Shown in pieces: positions 36,030 to 45,934 of a stretch of DNA of 64,000 nucleotides. Each line of letters starts with the position of its first letter. The first letter of the stretch is position 1. The translations under genes and the position numbers were made by a program. Under the pieces are notes generated by a model. That model worked only from the letters and a program-made list of their open reading frames with translations. It had not been told where the DNA came from and did no database searches. The DNA comes from Bacteriovoracaceae bacterium (GTDB lineage Bacteria > Bdellovibrionota > Bacteriovoracia > Bacteriovoracales > Bacteriovoracaceae): positions 95,445-159,444 of the forward strand of contig CANFHC010000003.1 in NCBI GenBank assembly GCA_947446575.1, read 5' to 3'.

Positions 36030-39000
36030 TCAATTAAGCCGAAGAGGAGCTTTTATTTCCTTGATTTTTACACTAGGAAGTAAATCGTCGATCATCTGAG
36101 ACAATTGATCAATGTTTTCAATAAATAATTTTTGATTCAGTAGCATAAAGTTGGATTTACCAGATTCTGATTTCTTATTTAAAAACTGGATAAGACTTAC
36201 GGGTTCATCATAATGATAATTAACTTTGTGGTTACTGTTACCACTTTGATAAATGATTTCCTTGGTTGTGAAAGAAAGGAAATCACGAATCGGCGTTAAA
36301 TCAATTTGCGGAGTAAGGGCTATCCTTTTAATATTTTGACCAAATGTAGAAAACCATTCGCCGTTATTTTGATGGAAAACATCAAGATATTTGTAATCCG
36401 CTCGAACTAGCGAATATGTATCATTCACTAATTTAGAGTCTCTAAACATACCAAGAATAAAATCTAATCCTTGAGTCGCGGCATTAGCATCGGCTCCATT
36501 TTGTGGACTCGGCATTTGATCAAACAAAGATGTTTGTAGAACTAAAAACAAATCATTAAGGGCCAAGTAAGCTGTATTTTTCATAGGGTCATTTGTTGAA
36601 TTTAATTTTGTTGTCAAAAAATATAGTCCCGTGTTAATTGGTTTTATTGCTTCAATTAATTTCACGTCACCAGGAAAATACATTTTTAATGTTGGCCAAT
36701 AATCAATTACCTTTTCTAATCCTAAGAAAACTTGAAATAAATTATTGTTGCCGTATTTTACAGAAAGTGGAAAGTATCCCTCTTTACTAAAAACAATCTC
36801 TGGTGTTCCAAGATATGAACCAACAACCAGCACTCGCGCTAAAGTATCTTCCAATAATCGAGTTTCATCATAAGATAAGCCTGAAATCCAATCGACCGTA
36901 TGACTGAATAGGTTTTGTTTTTCATTGCCAGGAACACTTTTTAATTTATCGATTAATCTCTCTGCCGATGGTCCTGCTATTGGAAGATCAAATCCATATA
37001 AAAGTGCACGATCAACTCGCTTAAAGTCTTCCCTGTCGATGAAAGATTCAAAATCTTGGCGAGAACGTCCAACACGGTCTCTAACAACACGGGCAACGTT
37101 ACTCCAGGTCGTCATGACTGTCATATCGCTTAAAATTCTTCCGTTATGTTTGACCAAGACATCATCTTTTAGAGGGAATAATTGAACTTTTTGAGCATTA
37201 TGAGCAGAAGATCCTACCAAGGAAGTCTCAAATGTTTTTAAATAATCACCATATTGTAAGCGTGAATCCTTTCCTCTGCCGTTATTAACATCAGACAGTG
37301 CATCGTAAACCTCGAGTGAGTTGAGGGCCATACGAAGGTCGCTGTCAGACATTTTTCTTCCACATCGAATGATTGGGATGTGTGCACATTTTTGTAAAAG
37401 TTTTTTTCTATTAGCAACGTCAGAGTTGTAATCATCACCATGAACGACAGCATTTAAAAATGCAACTCCAAGATAGTTATTACCAAAGCGCACTTCACGA
37501 ATTACTGATTCGATTCTCTCAAGTGTTGTAACTGTTTCAATTGAAGTTTTACCTGCCTCATTAACGAACTTAACTTGTTGCCGGTTTACGTCAAAGGTCT
37601 TATCACTTGTGTCGTACATATAGCGGAATGTATCTCGTAAACTCAGACGAAATTTTCTCGTTTTTTTGCCTTCTAATGGAATTTCCAATCCTTCACCTTT
37701 TTTTACTGCTTTGAGAAGTTGGGCGATAGGAGAACCTTTTTCTCTTTCCCAAGTATTTTGCAGTAAAAATAAAATATCATTCCCATAAAGCTTAATCATT
37801 TCGTTTGAAGGGCATGGGTAAGGTGTAATAAATTGATTTATAACTTTGTTGCAATTACTATTAGGATCATAGCTCCCCAAAGAGCGTCTTTGCGCTTTTT
37901 CTAATTCACCTGATTTAACCCAGTCTCCGTAATCACTTAATAGTTTTCCTAAATTATTGAAAACAAATTTTGCAGAAGAAAAATTATCCTCTTTGGTAAA
38001 AGATTTAATTAAAGAGTTTCTATGCAGAGTGTTTTTTTCTGGTAGGACATTCGACAACGAATTTAGCCAATTTATATTTTGCTCTATTAATGGCGCAGCA
38101 GCTCTTTCATTTAAATAATAATTTGTAGAATTTAACAGATAACTAACACCACCAACCGTTGGTACACTTGAACCAAGCGGACCAATGAGGTTATCCATAA
38201 TTTTCGCAAAACCTAAGGTCGTATTGACCATATACGGACTTAGAATTCCCGTTTGATCTAAAAGAGAATCTTTATCTGTTGGAGCAATTTTGAATTTCAA
38301 ATAACTTTCTTCAATAGAATTGAGCCACCCATAAACTCTAAAAGCAATATTGGCTTCGGTAACTTTACTGCAGGCGGCAGGCAGATTTCTAACTAGCTCA
38401 TAAATTCCATTCTGAATATCATTAAATTTCTGCATACACTGAATAACTGCTTTGGAGTCGTAGTCCGGATCAGCGCCTGAATCGTATTTAACTTTGAATA
38501 CATACTTTTCACTTTTCGATCTAAGAATATAATTATCCGAGTAGATATATTGTAATTCTTCACGGGCATTTTTATTAATAGTCTGACCATTAGAGATAAC
38601 TTCTAAAACACGTATAATTTGATCACGTGAAAAAAACTTCTTAAAATCTAACAACGTCTCTTTTCCCGCAAATTTAGAAAGAAGGTCCTGAAGCGTTTCA
38701 TAAGACATCTCATCTTTGCTTTCTGACCCAGTCCACTTGTCACGCAAAATTGGCTGAACATCACGAAGATCATCTAAGAACTTTGTATAAAAATCAAAAA
38801 GCAGATAGTAATCAATCCCTTTATCAAAATGGCGATCGACAAAATTAAAGACAAAGTTTTTTTCTTCTGGCGTAAAAAATGTCCAAAAATCTGCGACACC
38901 TTTAAACTTAGAATCATTTACTGTTTTTCCCACTGCTTGTAGAAACTCACCTAGATTGACATAGGCATCAGCGGGAAGTCCCTTCACAACATCAAAAACC

Positions 39001-40334
39001 ATGGGATAAAAATTTCGAGTACTACTAATGATGTTGGTATTTAGTGCATTGGCCGATGAAAAAATATTGTCCGTAATTAAATCTGCTAAATAAATATTTT
39101 CTGAAAATGTTTTATATAGATCGCCGTTTGCGGTTGAATGTTTAACAAGAAACTTTGTTAATTGATAATTTGAATTCTTTGACATGAATTCGAGAAAATG
39201 CAAAAGGGCCCGGTTTAAATTTACACCATACTTATTGGTTTCTAGTTCTTTACATATTTCAGTTGATAGCTTCATTCCAACAACCAACTCTGATGAATAA
39301 TCAAAAAAAGTTTTTAGATCTGCTTTTTTTATTTTTGTGGCATATTCAAAAAGGCTCGTTTTTAAATTAAAATCTATTAATTGATTTATATCCGTTGAAT
39401 TTTTAAACGAACAAGAAAAATTATCATCGTATGCCCTTTTAAGTCCCTTAAACTCCCCGACGAATTCCGGATTAACAAGTACAGGGTATTCGACTAAGTC
39501 GCGAAACTTATCACGACTCATTTTTTGATCTTGAATCCATTCATAAATCCAGGGAACATCTCCTGACTTATTTCCAGTTAAAAGAACCTTACTTATAAAA
39601 ACGCGATCTTCATCCGAAAATCCAGCCCTCGCTTTGTCAGCGACAGAATCAACCAGCTTTAAACGGATTGGCACATATAAAGGAGAAGCTCTAAATTTAT
39701 TAATTTCAGTTCGAAGATCTTCTTGATGTCCATCAATCGCTTTAACAAAAAACTTCAGGAACAGAGAAAAATTATCAATTGTTTCTGGGTTCGCATCAAC
39801 AATCTTGATGATGTTTTTCAATGAACTTTTTTCTGGAATTTTACCAACACGGTCAGCACATATTGGATCGGTTGGATTTTCAACACAAGTAAACATCGCT
39901 TTAGTTGAATCAAAAAAGTTAGTTTCATTAAGTGCCACAATGACATAGCTTAAATCATCTAACCCACCTTTTGAGTCAAGTTCTCTAATATTTTTAAATA
40001 CACGGTCACGCCTCTGTTGATTTTCAATAAAAGCTTGATCAATAGGGGCCATCATATGATCCCAAGATTCTGCACGTACCTTATGCATAGCCTCGAACAT
40101 ATGGGGAAATTGTTCATCCCACTTAGTACAGACAAAAAGATCTAACGCGTTTTTATAAAGGAGGACCCCTTTGTTAAAATTAACTCTTGAACAGGCATCA
40201 AGCCGCTGAATTTCTCTAGAGCCTTTTACTTCTTCCGAGACAATTTCTGGAGATTTTTGTTTTGAGCATGAAATGACCATTGCAAAAAGCAAACAGACGT
40301 AAAGATAATGTATTTTGCGAGAGCCTTTCTTCAC
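36030..40334 (-). CDS. Giant lipoprotein of unknown function
   Basis: 1434 residues starting at GTG (40334). Residues 1-22 are a signal peptide ending in a lipobox VISC, so the mature protein should be lipid-anchored at Cys23. The rest is an all-helical-looking, mildly charged protein with scattered cysteines (near 122, 131, 310, 663, 832 and 1000) and no repeat, coiled coil or catalytic motif I can recognise. It sits 13 bases after the gene for a small periplasmic protein. Its size and lack of a familiar domain suggest a lineage-specific surface or periplasmic protein. Confidence 0.7.
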   Translation of the reverse strand: MKKGSRKIHYLYVCLLFAMVISCSKQKSPEIVSEEVKGSREIQRLDACSRVNFNKGVLLYKNALDLFVCTKWDEQFPHMFEAMHKVRAESWDHMMAPIDQAFIENQQRRDRVFKNIRELDSKGGLDDLSYVIVALNETNFFDSTKAMFTCVENPTDPICADRVGKIPEKSSLKNIIKIVDANPETIDNFSLFLKFFVKAIDGHQEDLRTEINKFRASPLYVPIRLKLVDSVADKARAGFSDEDRVFISKVLLTGNKSGDVPWIYEWIQDQKMSRDKFRDLVEYPVLVNPEFVGEFKGLKRAYDDNFSCSFKNSTDINQLIDFNLKTSLFEYATKIKKADLKTFFDYSSELVVGMKLSTEICKELETNKYGVNLNRALLHFLEFMSKNSNYQLTKFLVKHSTANGDLYKTFSENIYLADLITDNIFSSANALNTNIISSTRNFYPMVFDVVKGLPADAYVNLGEFLQAVGKTVNDSKFKGVADFWTFFTPEEKNFVFNFVDRHFDKGIDYYLLFDFYTKFLDDLRDVQPILRDKWTGSESKDEMSYETLQDLLSKFAGKETLLDFKKFFSRDQIIRVLEVISNGQTINKNAREELQYIYSDNYILRSKSEKYVFKVKYDSGADPDYDSKAVIQCMQKFNDIQNGIYELVRNLPAACSKVTEANIAFRVYGWLNSIEESYLKFKIAPTDKDSLLDQTGILSPYMVNTTLGFAKIMDNLIGPLGSSVPTVGGVSYLLNSTNYYLNERAAAPLIEQNINWLNSLSNVLPEKNTLHRNSLIKSFTKEDNFSSAKFVFNNLGKLLSDYGDWVKSGELEKAQRRSLGSYDPNSNCNKVINQFITPYPCPSNEMIKLYGNDILFLLQNTWEREKGSPIAQLLKAVKKGEGLEIPLEGKKTRKFRLSLRDTFRYMYDTSDKTFDVNRQQVKFVNEAGKTSIETVTTLERIESVIREVRFGNNYLGVAFLNAVVHGDDYNSDVANRKKLLQKCAHIPIIRCGRKMSDSDLRMALNSLEVYDALSDVNNGRGKDSRLQYGDYLKTFETSLVGSSAHNAQKVQLFPLKDDVLVKHNGRILSDMTVMTTWSNVARVVRDRVGRSRQDFESFIDREDFKRVDRALLYGFDLPIAGPSAERLIDKLKSVPGNEKQNLFSHTVDWISGLSYDETRLLEDTLARVLVVGSYLGTPEIVFSKEGYFPLSVKYGNNNLFQVFLGLEKVIDYWPTLKMYFPGDVKLIEAIKPINTGLYFLTTKLNSTNDPMKNTAYLALNDLFLVLQTSLFDQMPSPQNGADANAATQGLDFILGMFRDSKLVNDTYSLVRADYKYLDVFHQNNGEWFSTFGQNIKRIALTPQIDLTPIRDFLSFTTKEIIYQSGNSNHKVNYHYDEPVSLIQFLNKKSESGKSNFMLLNQKLFIENIDQLSQMIDDLLPSVKIKEIKAPLRLN

Positions 40335-40347
40335 TTAGTGCTTTACC

Positions 40348-41169
40348 TTATCTTTTTATTCCATCATTTATATAACGTTGAGCTTTTCCAGTATTCACTT
40401 CGTATTTTGTAAAACGAATTGTTGTTCCAGTTTCATTTTTTACTTTCTTTTCTTTTTCTTTTCCATTTGCAGGAATTGTCACTTCAGCGATGTTTTTTAT
40501 CGCAATTTTTGATGGAAAGCCAACACCATTTACATTCGCATAATCTATATCATTGATGGTTGTAAATTTTGTTTGCCCTTGTCCTGATGTCAGAATAATT
40601 TTATCTAGTACCAATTTATTATTACTCCAAGATTTTGGTGAGTGAAAAAACTCCGTTTTCACAGCTGACATTGGAGCTCTTGTTTCAACAGTTTTTAATT
40701 GTCCTGTTTTATCCAGAACAATATCAGCTTCTGGAATGGCCATCGTATAGGTAGCATCTATGGCATGAATTAATTTTCCATCTGGAATGGCTTCAGCCTT
40801 TAGCGTATACCCTTTAAATTTTTCACTAAATCTTTCAGGTAAAACAAATTCTAACTTACCTTTTATAAGTGAAATCAAATCTTCTTTAACCTCAAAAAAG
40901 CCTTTGGGTAAGCCCTGAACTTCTATTTTATATTGAGTAGGTGAGATCCAATAAATCTTATAAGAGACATCTACCAACTTTCCCAAAACTAAATTCTTAG
41001 AAAGTGTCTCAGTTAGATTATCAATGCGAGCCTCAAAAACTAAATCAGTAACTCCGCTTTTTTGAGGAGCATAACTTCTAATTTCAAACTGCTCGAGTTC
41101 TTCAATTTTTTCTTGTGCCCACCCGGCACATGAAATAGCTAATATAGTAAATAGTAAAAGTTTTTTCAT
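40348..41169 (-). CDS. Periplasmic protein of unknown function
   Basis: 273 residues with a Sec signal peptide (about 1-18, GWAQ end). The mature part is beta-rich and ends in lysine-rich segments (KEKEKKVKNE near 242-251). The outline, a single-domain periplasmic beta protein beside a lipoprotein gene, recalls LolA/MucB-type lipid or lipoprotein binders, but I see no diagnostic motif. It is probably co-transcribed with the giant lipoprotein. Confidence 0.55.
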   Translation of the reverse strand: MKKLLLFTILAISCAGWAQEKIEELEQFEIRSYAPQKSGVTDLVFEARIDNLTETLSKNLVLGKLVDVSYKIYWISPTQYKIEVQGLPKGFFEVKEDLISLIKGKLEFVLPERFSEKFKGYTLKAEAIPDGKLIHAIDATYTMAIPEADIVLDKTGQLKTVETRAPMSAVKTEFFHSPKSWSNNKLVLDKIILTSGQGQTKFTTINDIDYANVNGVGFPSKIAIKNIAEVTIPANGKEKEKKVKNETGTTIRFTKYEVNTGKAQRYINDGIKR

Positions 41170-41234
41170 TTGGCCTTTCCACCTTAATTAATGCTTCTCC
41201 ATTGTATCTTAGGACGCTCTGCTTTCAAATCGTG

Positions 41235-42542
41235 TTAAAGAATGGAAATTATTTCTTTCCAATCGATATATAGGCACCTTAAATGCTTTAGTTTTTTTAT
41301 GATTACTTCACCTTTTAAACCCTTCACGCCTTTTACATTTTTTAACTGACTATAAAGTACAGGTATTTCTAGGATTGATAACTTAGAGTAATCTCTGAGC
41401 ATTGAGGCTATAGCCGAAAAATCTTCTTGAGAAAGTTTTGAAAACTCGTCAGACTTTAAAATGCAGTGTGCGCCAGGATAATTTTCTATATGAAACCAAT
41501 AATGATCTTTTGCACCAACCGATCGTATATAGTCGTTGCTTAAAGCATCTAGGCCTACGACTCCCGTGAAGTTTTTTAATTTGAAATTTTTGAAATTATA
41601 TTCCGCACTTTGAGATTTCACATTTTTTGAATGTGTGATCCATAAAGGTTGAATAACTTTTTCCTTTGTTACTTCAAAATCAAAATCACCTTTTTTTACG
41701 TTTTCAAATTCTACTTGTGATTCATGCAGGCGAGTCGTTAGTATTTCTTCTGCTTTTTTTAATTTTTTAATTTTTTTAAAGACTAAATCACGCTTTAGCC
41801 ATGGAGAAGAAATTCCTAATAGCTTTATTTTTTGCCCATACGCTTTTAGTTCATCAACATTTAAATCAATTTTATCTCCAATCAAATCGTCTTCTAATAA
41901 ATTCCATTTTTGCACAACCTCTAAATCTTTGGTTATATTATCAATTTTGCGATTTAAAAATTTTTCTTTTTTGCGCTGAATAGGCTGACCACTTATTTTC
42001 TTTTGCTCTTCTTTCAAATAATCTTCGATACTCCAAACCTTTGAAGAACTTCCACTTAATGCTCTATCTGGCCCAAAAGAATCAACAAATTTTAGAATAT
42101 TGTCACCTTTAACGGTTTCGCCATTCCAACTAAGATATATTTCTTCATTTGATTGTTTTGCAAAAAATAATTGTCGGTCTTTATAACCGAACAAAAAAGA
42201 ATTGTCCGTATGGTCGTTTTTAAAATGGAAAAGAGTAACCATGCTTTTATCATCTACTTCCATTTTACCAAGCCTTGTCCCGACAAGGTATTTTCTCGCA
42301 TAATCTAGAAGGCGATCCTGAACTCTTAAATAAGCTGGAGGAAGTTTATCTGCTAAAAAGATGCCTTGGTACTGATTTCCTCTCCCAATATAAAGGGCCC
42401 AAGTTTTTCCAGGAAATCTTAAAGAAAACACTAGAAAGTGCGGCGTTGTATAAGCCTTCTGAAGAGGATAAAATTCATTTTTTGAAAATAAACTGTTATA
42501 TTCTTCACTGAGTATTTTTAATTGTTGGTGAGTCTGTATCAT
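41235..42542 (-). CDS. NFACT-family protein (RqcH/FbpA-like), short form
   Basis: 435 residues. The N-terminal 110 residues fit the NFACT-N fold. A lysine-rich helical middle (about 160-290) fits the coiled-coil region. The C-terminus from about residue 325 is an NFACT-R (DUF814) RNA-binding domain: GLDALSNDYI and DHYWFHIENYPGAHCILKS. RqcH adds alanine tails to nascent chains on stalled ribosomes. This protein is about 130 residues shorter than Bacillus RqcH, so tailing activity is not assured. Its ATG overlaps the mutS2 ATG on the other strand within CATG. Confidence 0.8.
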   Translation of the reverse strand: MIQTHQQLKILSEEYNSLFSKNEFYPLQKAYTTPHFLVFSLRFPGKTWALYIGRGNQYQGIFLADKLPPAYLRVQDRLLDYARKYLVGTRLGKMEVDDKSMVTLFHFKNDHTDNSFLFGYKDRQLFFAKQSNEEIYLSWNGETVKGDNILKFVDSFGPDRALSGSSSKVWSIEDYLKEEQKKISGQPIQRKKEKFLNRKIDNITKDLEVVQKWNLLEDDLIGDKIDLNVDELKAYGQKIKLLGISSPWLKRDLVFKKIKKLKKAEEILTTRLHESQVEFENVKKGDFDFEVTKEKVIQPLWITHSKNVKSQSAEYNFKNFKLKNFTGVVGLDALSNDYIRSVGAKDHYWFHIENYPGAHCILKSDEFSKLSQEDFSAIASMLRDYSKLSILEIPVLYSQLKNVKGVKGLKGEVIIKKLKHLRCLYIDWKEIISIL

Positions 42543-44913
42543 GTCTTTAAATCTTCTTAACGGAAATAGCGAAGCCCTTATGCTTCTCGACTGGTTTCAA
42601 CTAACTGGTGACATTGCTAGTTTAGCACACTTTGAGTCGACTAAAAGTAGACTTCTTAGTCCTCCCATTTTTAAAGATGCAGACTTAATTCAAAGGGACC
42701 TAAACCGTTTAGAGTTTTTCATTAAAAACTATGATGATTTTTCTGTTCTTTTTAGCTCCAAATTACGCATGCTCCCTGATGGTGCCGAATTTTTTTCGCT
42801 TATACCTGATCTTTTTAAAGGGAAATTTTTCCAAGCTTCCGAATTGAACTTTTTTTGTCTTTTGATAGAAGCCTATAGTGAAAATTTCGGACATTTAAGA
42901 GAAATTGAATTTGAAGAAGATTTTCAACTAAAACCAGAAATTGCTCAGAAGATGAAACGAAATTTCGTCATTCCACTCAGAGAATTTGTTGATTACACCG
43001 GAAATGCATCTTATGAGCGCCATCCATTATTAAAAAAACTATATGCCGAAGTCCTTGCTCTCGAAAGTGATCTCCGAGTCAGTATTCAAAAAGCTGCCAA
43101 AACAGAACTCTATTCTACCAAGCTTCAGATGGATAATTACGATATTATCAACGATCGCTATGTTTTAGCCGTTCGTTCTGATTCATACATTTCAGATCTT
43201 GGACCGATCATTTCGCGCTCCCAATCGGGAATGACTCTTTTTGTAGAGCCTTTTGAGATTAGAGAAAAAAGTAATAAACGTGTTCACTTACTTTCTGAAA
43301 TTGAAGCCACTATTTTGCGACTCACTATTGAGCTTAGTAAAATTATTCATACTTATGCTACGGAATTAAATTCTATTAGTCAGTGGGTAGTAGAAGTTGA
43401 TTGGCTAAATACAAAAGCCACTTATACACAAAAACTTGATTTAACCAAGCCTCTTCTAGCGACACACTTTTATTTTGAACTCAACGGTCTATTTCACCCC
43501 TTGATTAAAAATGCCGTTAAAAATAACTTGTTGCTAGAAAGAAGTCATAAAGGTCTAATTATTTCGGGCCCAAATACTGGTGGAAAAACAGTCGCCTTAA
43601 AGTCTTTGTGCCTTTCCGTTTTATTTGTTCATATGGGTCTTTTTGTACCGGCCAACAATGCACTAATATATCCAGTTAAAGATCTTTATTACTTTAGCCA
43701 TGACCACCAAAACTTAGCGGAGGGCTTAAGTTCATTTGCTTCTGAAGCAAAATACTATCTTGAGCTTTTACAAAAGCTGGGTGAAAAAAATCTAATTGTC
43801 ATAGATGAGATTTTTAACTCTACTTCATCAGAAGAAGCTAGTGCTCTTGCGATTGCTTTTTTGGAAGAAGTTCATCTTCGTTCAACTTCTAAAATTATTA
43901 TTTCAACCCATCATCAAGTTTTGAAAACCTTCATGCATTCTCGTGAAGATTATGTTTCAGCCCACGTTGGATTTGATTTTGATTTAAATCGACCGACTTA
44001 CAAGCTCATTTTAGGAGAGCCTGGCAGTTCTTTAGCTTTTAAAATTTTTGATAACCTCTCGGCTCTTTTCGGTTTAAAAACACAAATCAGTGAAAATGCT
44101 AAAAACCTCCTAGATCAAAAACAAGTTACCTATGAATCTCTCTTGCAAGAACTTTCACAGAAAAAAATAGATCTCGACAAAATCCTATTTACAAATAGAA
44201 ACCTTCAAGTTGAGCTTAGAAATCAAAAAGCCTCAATGGAAGGAATTTTGTTTTTGGAACGTGAGAAAATTTTAAACGAATACACTAAAAAAATTCGCTT
44301 GCTTTTTGATCAAGCAGAAAATGTCTTAACTGAAGTTAAAAAAGGTGAGATTAAAAGTAGTCGGAATTTAAAAAATGAGATCGGCTCGATTCAATCTAGC
44401 CTCAATAAAGAAACTCCTCATCGTGCCATTCGCACAGATGTAGATGAAAAATACTCTCATTATCGTCCTATTTCATTTGAAGACGTCCAAATGAATATGA
44501 CTGTCTTTTCTGTTAATATAAAAAAGAACGTGAAGGTTGTTCAGCTAAATCCTAGAAAAAAAGAAATTCAAGTTCAGCATGGTGCTCTTTCTGTATGGGC
44601 CACCACAGATAGTTTAAGATGGGCATCTGGTGTTAAGCCTCCCACTGTTCATGTGCACGTAGAACGTCCAGTTCGAGGTGATATTGAAATCGACTGTAGG
44701 GGAATGCGACTCGAAGAATTTCAAAAAACTTGTGAATCTGCCATTGAAGAAGTTTTTTCTGGTGAAATTCCTTTTGTAACCATTATTCATGGCCATGGTG
44801 ATGGAATATTAAAAAGCTGGCTTAGAACTTATTTGAAAAAAGAATTTAAAGAACTGCATTTCGAGAATATCGAGGGTAATGATGGTTGCACAAAAATCTC
44901 ACTTCTTTCTTAG
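42541..44913 (+). CDS. mutS2: MutS2 / RqcU-like ATPase with Smr domain
   Basis: 790 residues, the normal length. Walker A GPNTGGKT lies at 343-350 and the ABC signature and Walker B (IVIDEIFNSTSSEEASAL) follow. A KOW-like segment lies near residue 650, and a C-terminal Smr domain (from about 717) has DCRGMR and the HGHGDG motif (about 749). In Bacillus MutS2 resolves collided ribosomes and feeds RqcH; in other bacteria it was linked to recombination. GGTGAG lies 8 bases before the ATG. It is divergent from the NFACT gene. Confidence 0.95.
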   Translation: MSLNLLNGNSEALMLLDWFQLTGDIASLAHFESTKSRLLSPPIFKDADLIQRDLNRLEFFIKNYDDFSVLFSSKLRMLPDGAEFFSLIPDLFKGKFFQASELNFFCLLIEAYSENFGHLREIEFEEDFQLKPEIAQKMKRNFVIPLREFVDYTGNASYERHPLLKKLYAEVLALESDLRVSIQKAAKTELYSTKLQMDNYDIINDRYVLAVRSDSYISDLGPIISRSQSGMTLFVEPFEIREKSNKRVHLLSEIEATILRLTIELSKIIHTYATELNSISQWVVEVDWLNTKATYTQKLDLTKPLLATHFYFELNGLFHPLIKNAVKNNLLLERSHKGLIISGPNTGGKTVALKSLCLSVLFVHMGLFVPANNALIYPVKDLYYFSHDHQNLAEGLSSFASEAKYYLELLQKLGEKNLIVIDEIFNSTSSEEASALAIAFLEEVHLRSTSKIIISTHHQVLKTFMHSREDYVSAHVGFDFDLNRPTYKLILGEPGSSLAFKIFDNLSALFGLKTQISENAKNLLDQKQVTYESLLQELSQKKIDLDKILFTNRNLQVELRNQKASMEGILFLEREKILNEYTKKIRLLFDQAENVLTEVKKGEIKSSRNLKNEIGSIQSSLNKETPHRAIRTDVDEKYSHYRPISFEDVQMNMTVFSVNIKKNVKVVQLNPRKKEIQVQHGALSVWATTDSLRWASGVKPPTVHVHVERPVRGDIEIDCRGMRLEEFQKTCESAIEEVFSGEIPFVTIIHGHGDGILKSWLRTYLKKEFKELHFENIEGNDGCTKISLLS

Positions 44914-45934
44914 TTTAATTTTTTTCCTTTTTTCTTCTTGTTCTTTTTTTAGTTCATACAACAAAACAATCGTTGAGCATTTAATTATAACTCCGGACCC
45001 TCATGGCCCTCAGGATTTTATCAACAGTATAACAAAAGCAAAAAAATCTATCTGGATGAAAATGTATCATCTCTCAGATCCAGATGTCGTTGAGGCTTTA
45101 CTATCTGCTCACAAAAAACAAATCGATATTAAAATCATTTTAGACAATAGAAGTCTACAAGAAAGCAAATTCCAAAAAGCTTATGGACAACTTAAAGATG
45201 CTGGAATTGACGTTCGGGCAAGTTCAATTTGTTTTTCTATTACCCACGAGAAAAGCATGATAATCGATAACAAAAGTGCTTTTATAACGGCTATAAATCT
45301 TACGCGTTCTTATGATAAAACTCGAAATTTTGGAATTATTACAGAAGACTCTGATGTTATTAATGAAATGCACGACGTTTTTTTAGCGGACTGGCAAAAT
45401 GCTATAAGCAACACATGTAAAACTCCGCTACTCCATGCTCCCAATTTAATCTGGAGCCCAGTCAATTCAGAAGAGAGACTAGCAACCTTAATCCGTGCAG
45501 CTTCATACCATCTAGCTGTAACGGTTGAAAACTTAGGAAATAAAAAAATTCAAGCGGCATTAATTGAAATGGCCTCTCAAGGGGTGGATATAAAATTAAT
45601 CGTTCCACAATGTGATAGAAATGAAAATCCGCTTTTTAATTACTCTTTCATAAACAAGCTTTTACTCGCTAATGTAAAAATCAAAGTAATGCCTCAACCT
45701 TCTTCTGCCGAACATCCTTACATGCATTCTAAGATGATTTTAGTTGATAACCGCATAGCCTATGTGGGCTCTACTAATTTTTCCAATAATTCATTATTAA
45801 AGGCTCGTGAGTTGGGAATTGTTTTTTCCGATGAAGAAGCTGTTCAAAAGATGAATGAAGTTTTTCAAAAGGACTGGAGTGTCGCCATTGATCCAGTCCC
45901 GTTGCACGTTGGATTTTGCCTTGAAGTTAATTAA
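44882..45934 (+). CDS. Phospholipase D-family lipoprotein
   Basis: 350 residues with two HKD motifs, THEKSMIIDN and MHSKMILVDN, each with the HxKxxxxD spacing, as in PLD-type phosphodiesterases. The N-terminal signal ends in a lipobox FSSC (Cys20), so it should be a membrane-anchored exported enzyme. I chose the ATG at 44882 (GAGGG 5 bases upstream) over the adjacent ATG at 44879. Its start lies inside mutS2 and its stop overlaps the lepB stop by 8 bases on the other strand. Substrate (phospholipid or nucleic acid) cannot be read from the sequence. Confidence 0.85.
   Translation: MVAQKSHFFLSLIFFLFSSCSFFSSYNKTIVEHLIITPDPHGPQDFINSITKAKKSIWMKMYHLSDPDVVEALLSAHKKQIDIKIILDNRSLQESKFQKAYGQLKDAGIDVRASSICFSITHEKSMIIDNKSAFITAINLTRSYDKTRNFGIITEDSDVINEMHDVFLADWQNAISNTCKTPLLHAPNLIWSPVNSEERLATLIRAASYHLAVTVENLGNKKIQAALIEMASQGVDIKLIVPQCDRNENPLFNYSFINKLLLANVKIKVMPQPSSAEHPYMHSKMILVDNRIAYVGSTNFSNNSLLKARELGIVFSDEEAVQKMNEVFQKDWSVAIDPVPLHVGFCLEVN

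Noticed and set aside
35706..36083. Possible plus-strand gene upstream of the giant lipoprotein end
   Set aside because: The region is better explained on the minus strand as the N-terminus of the RlmI-like protein and its promoter.
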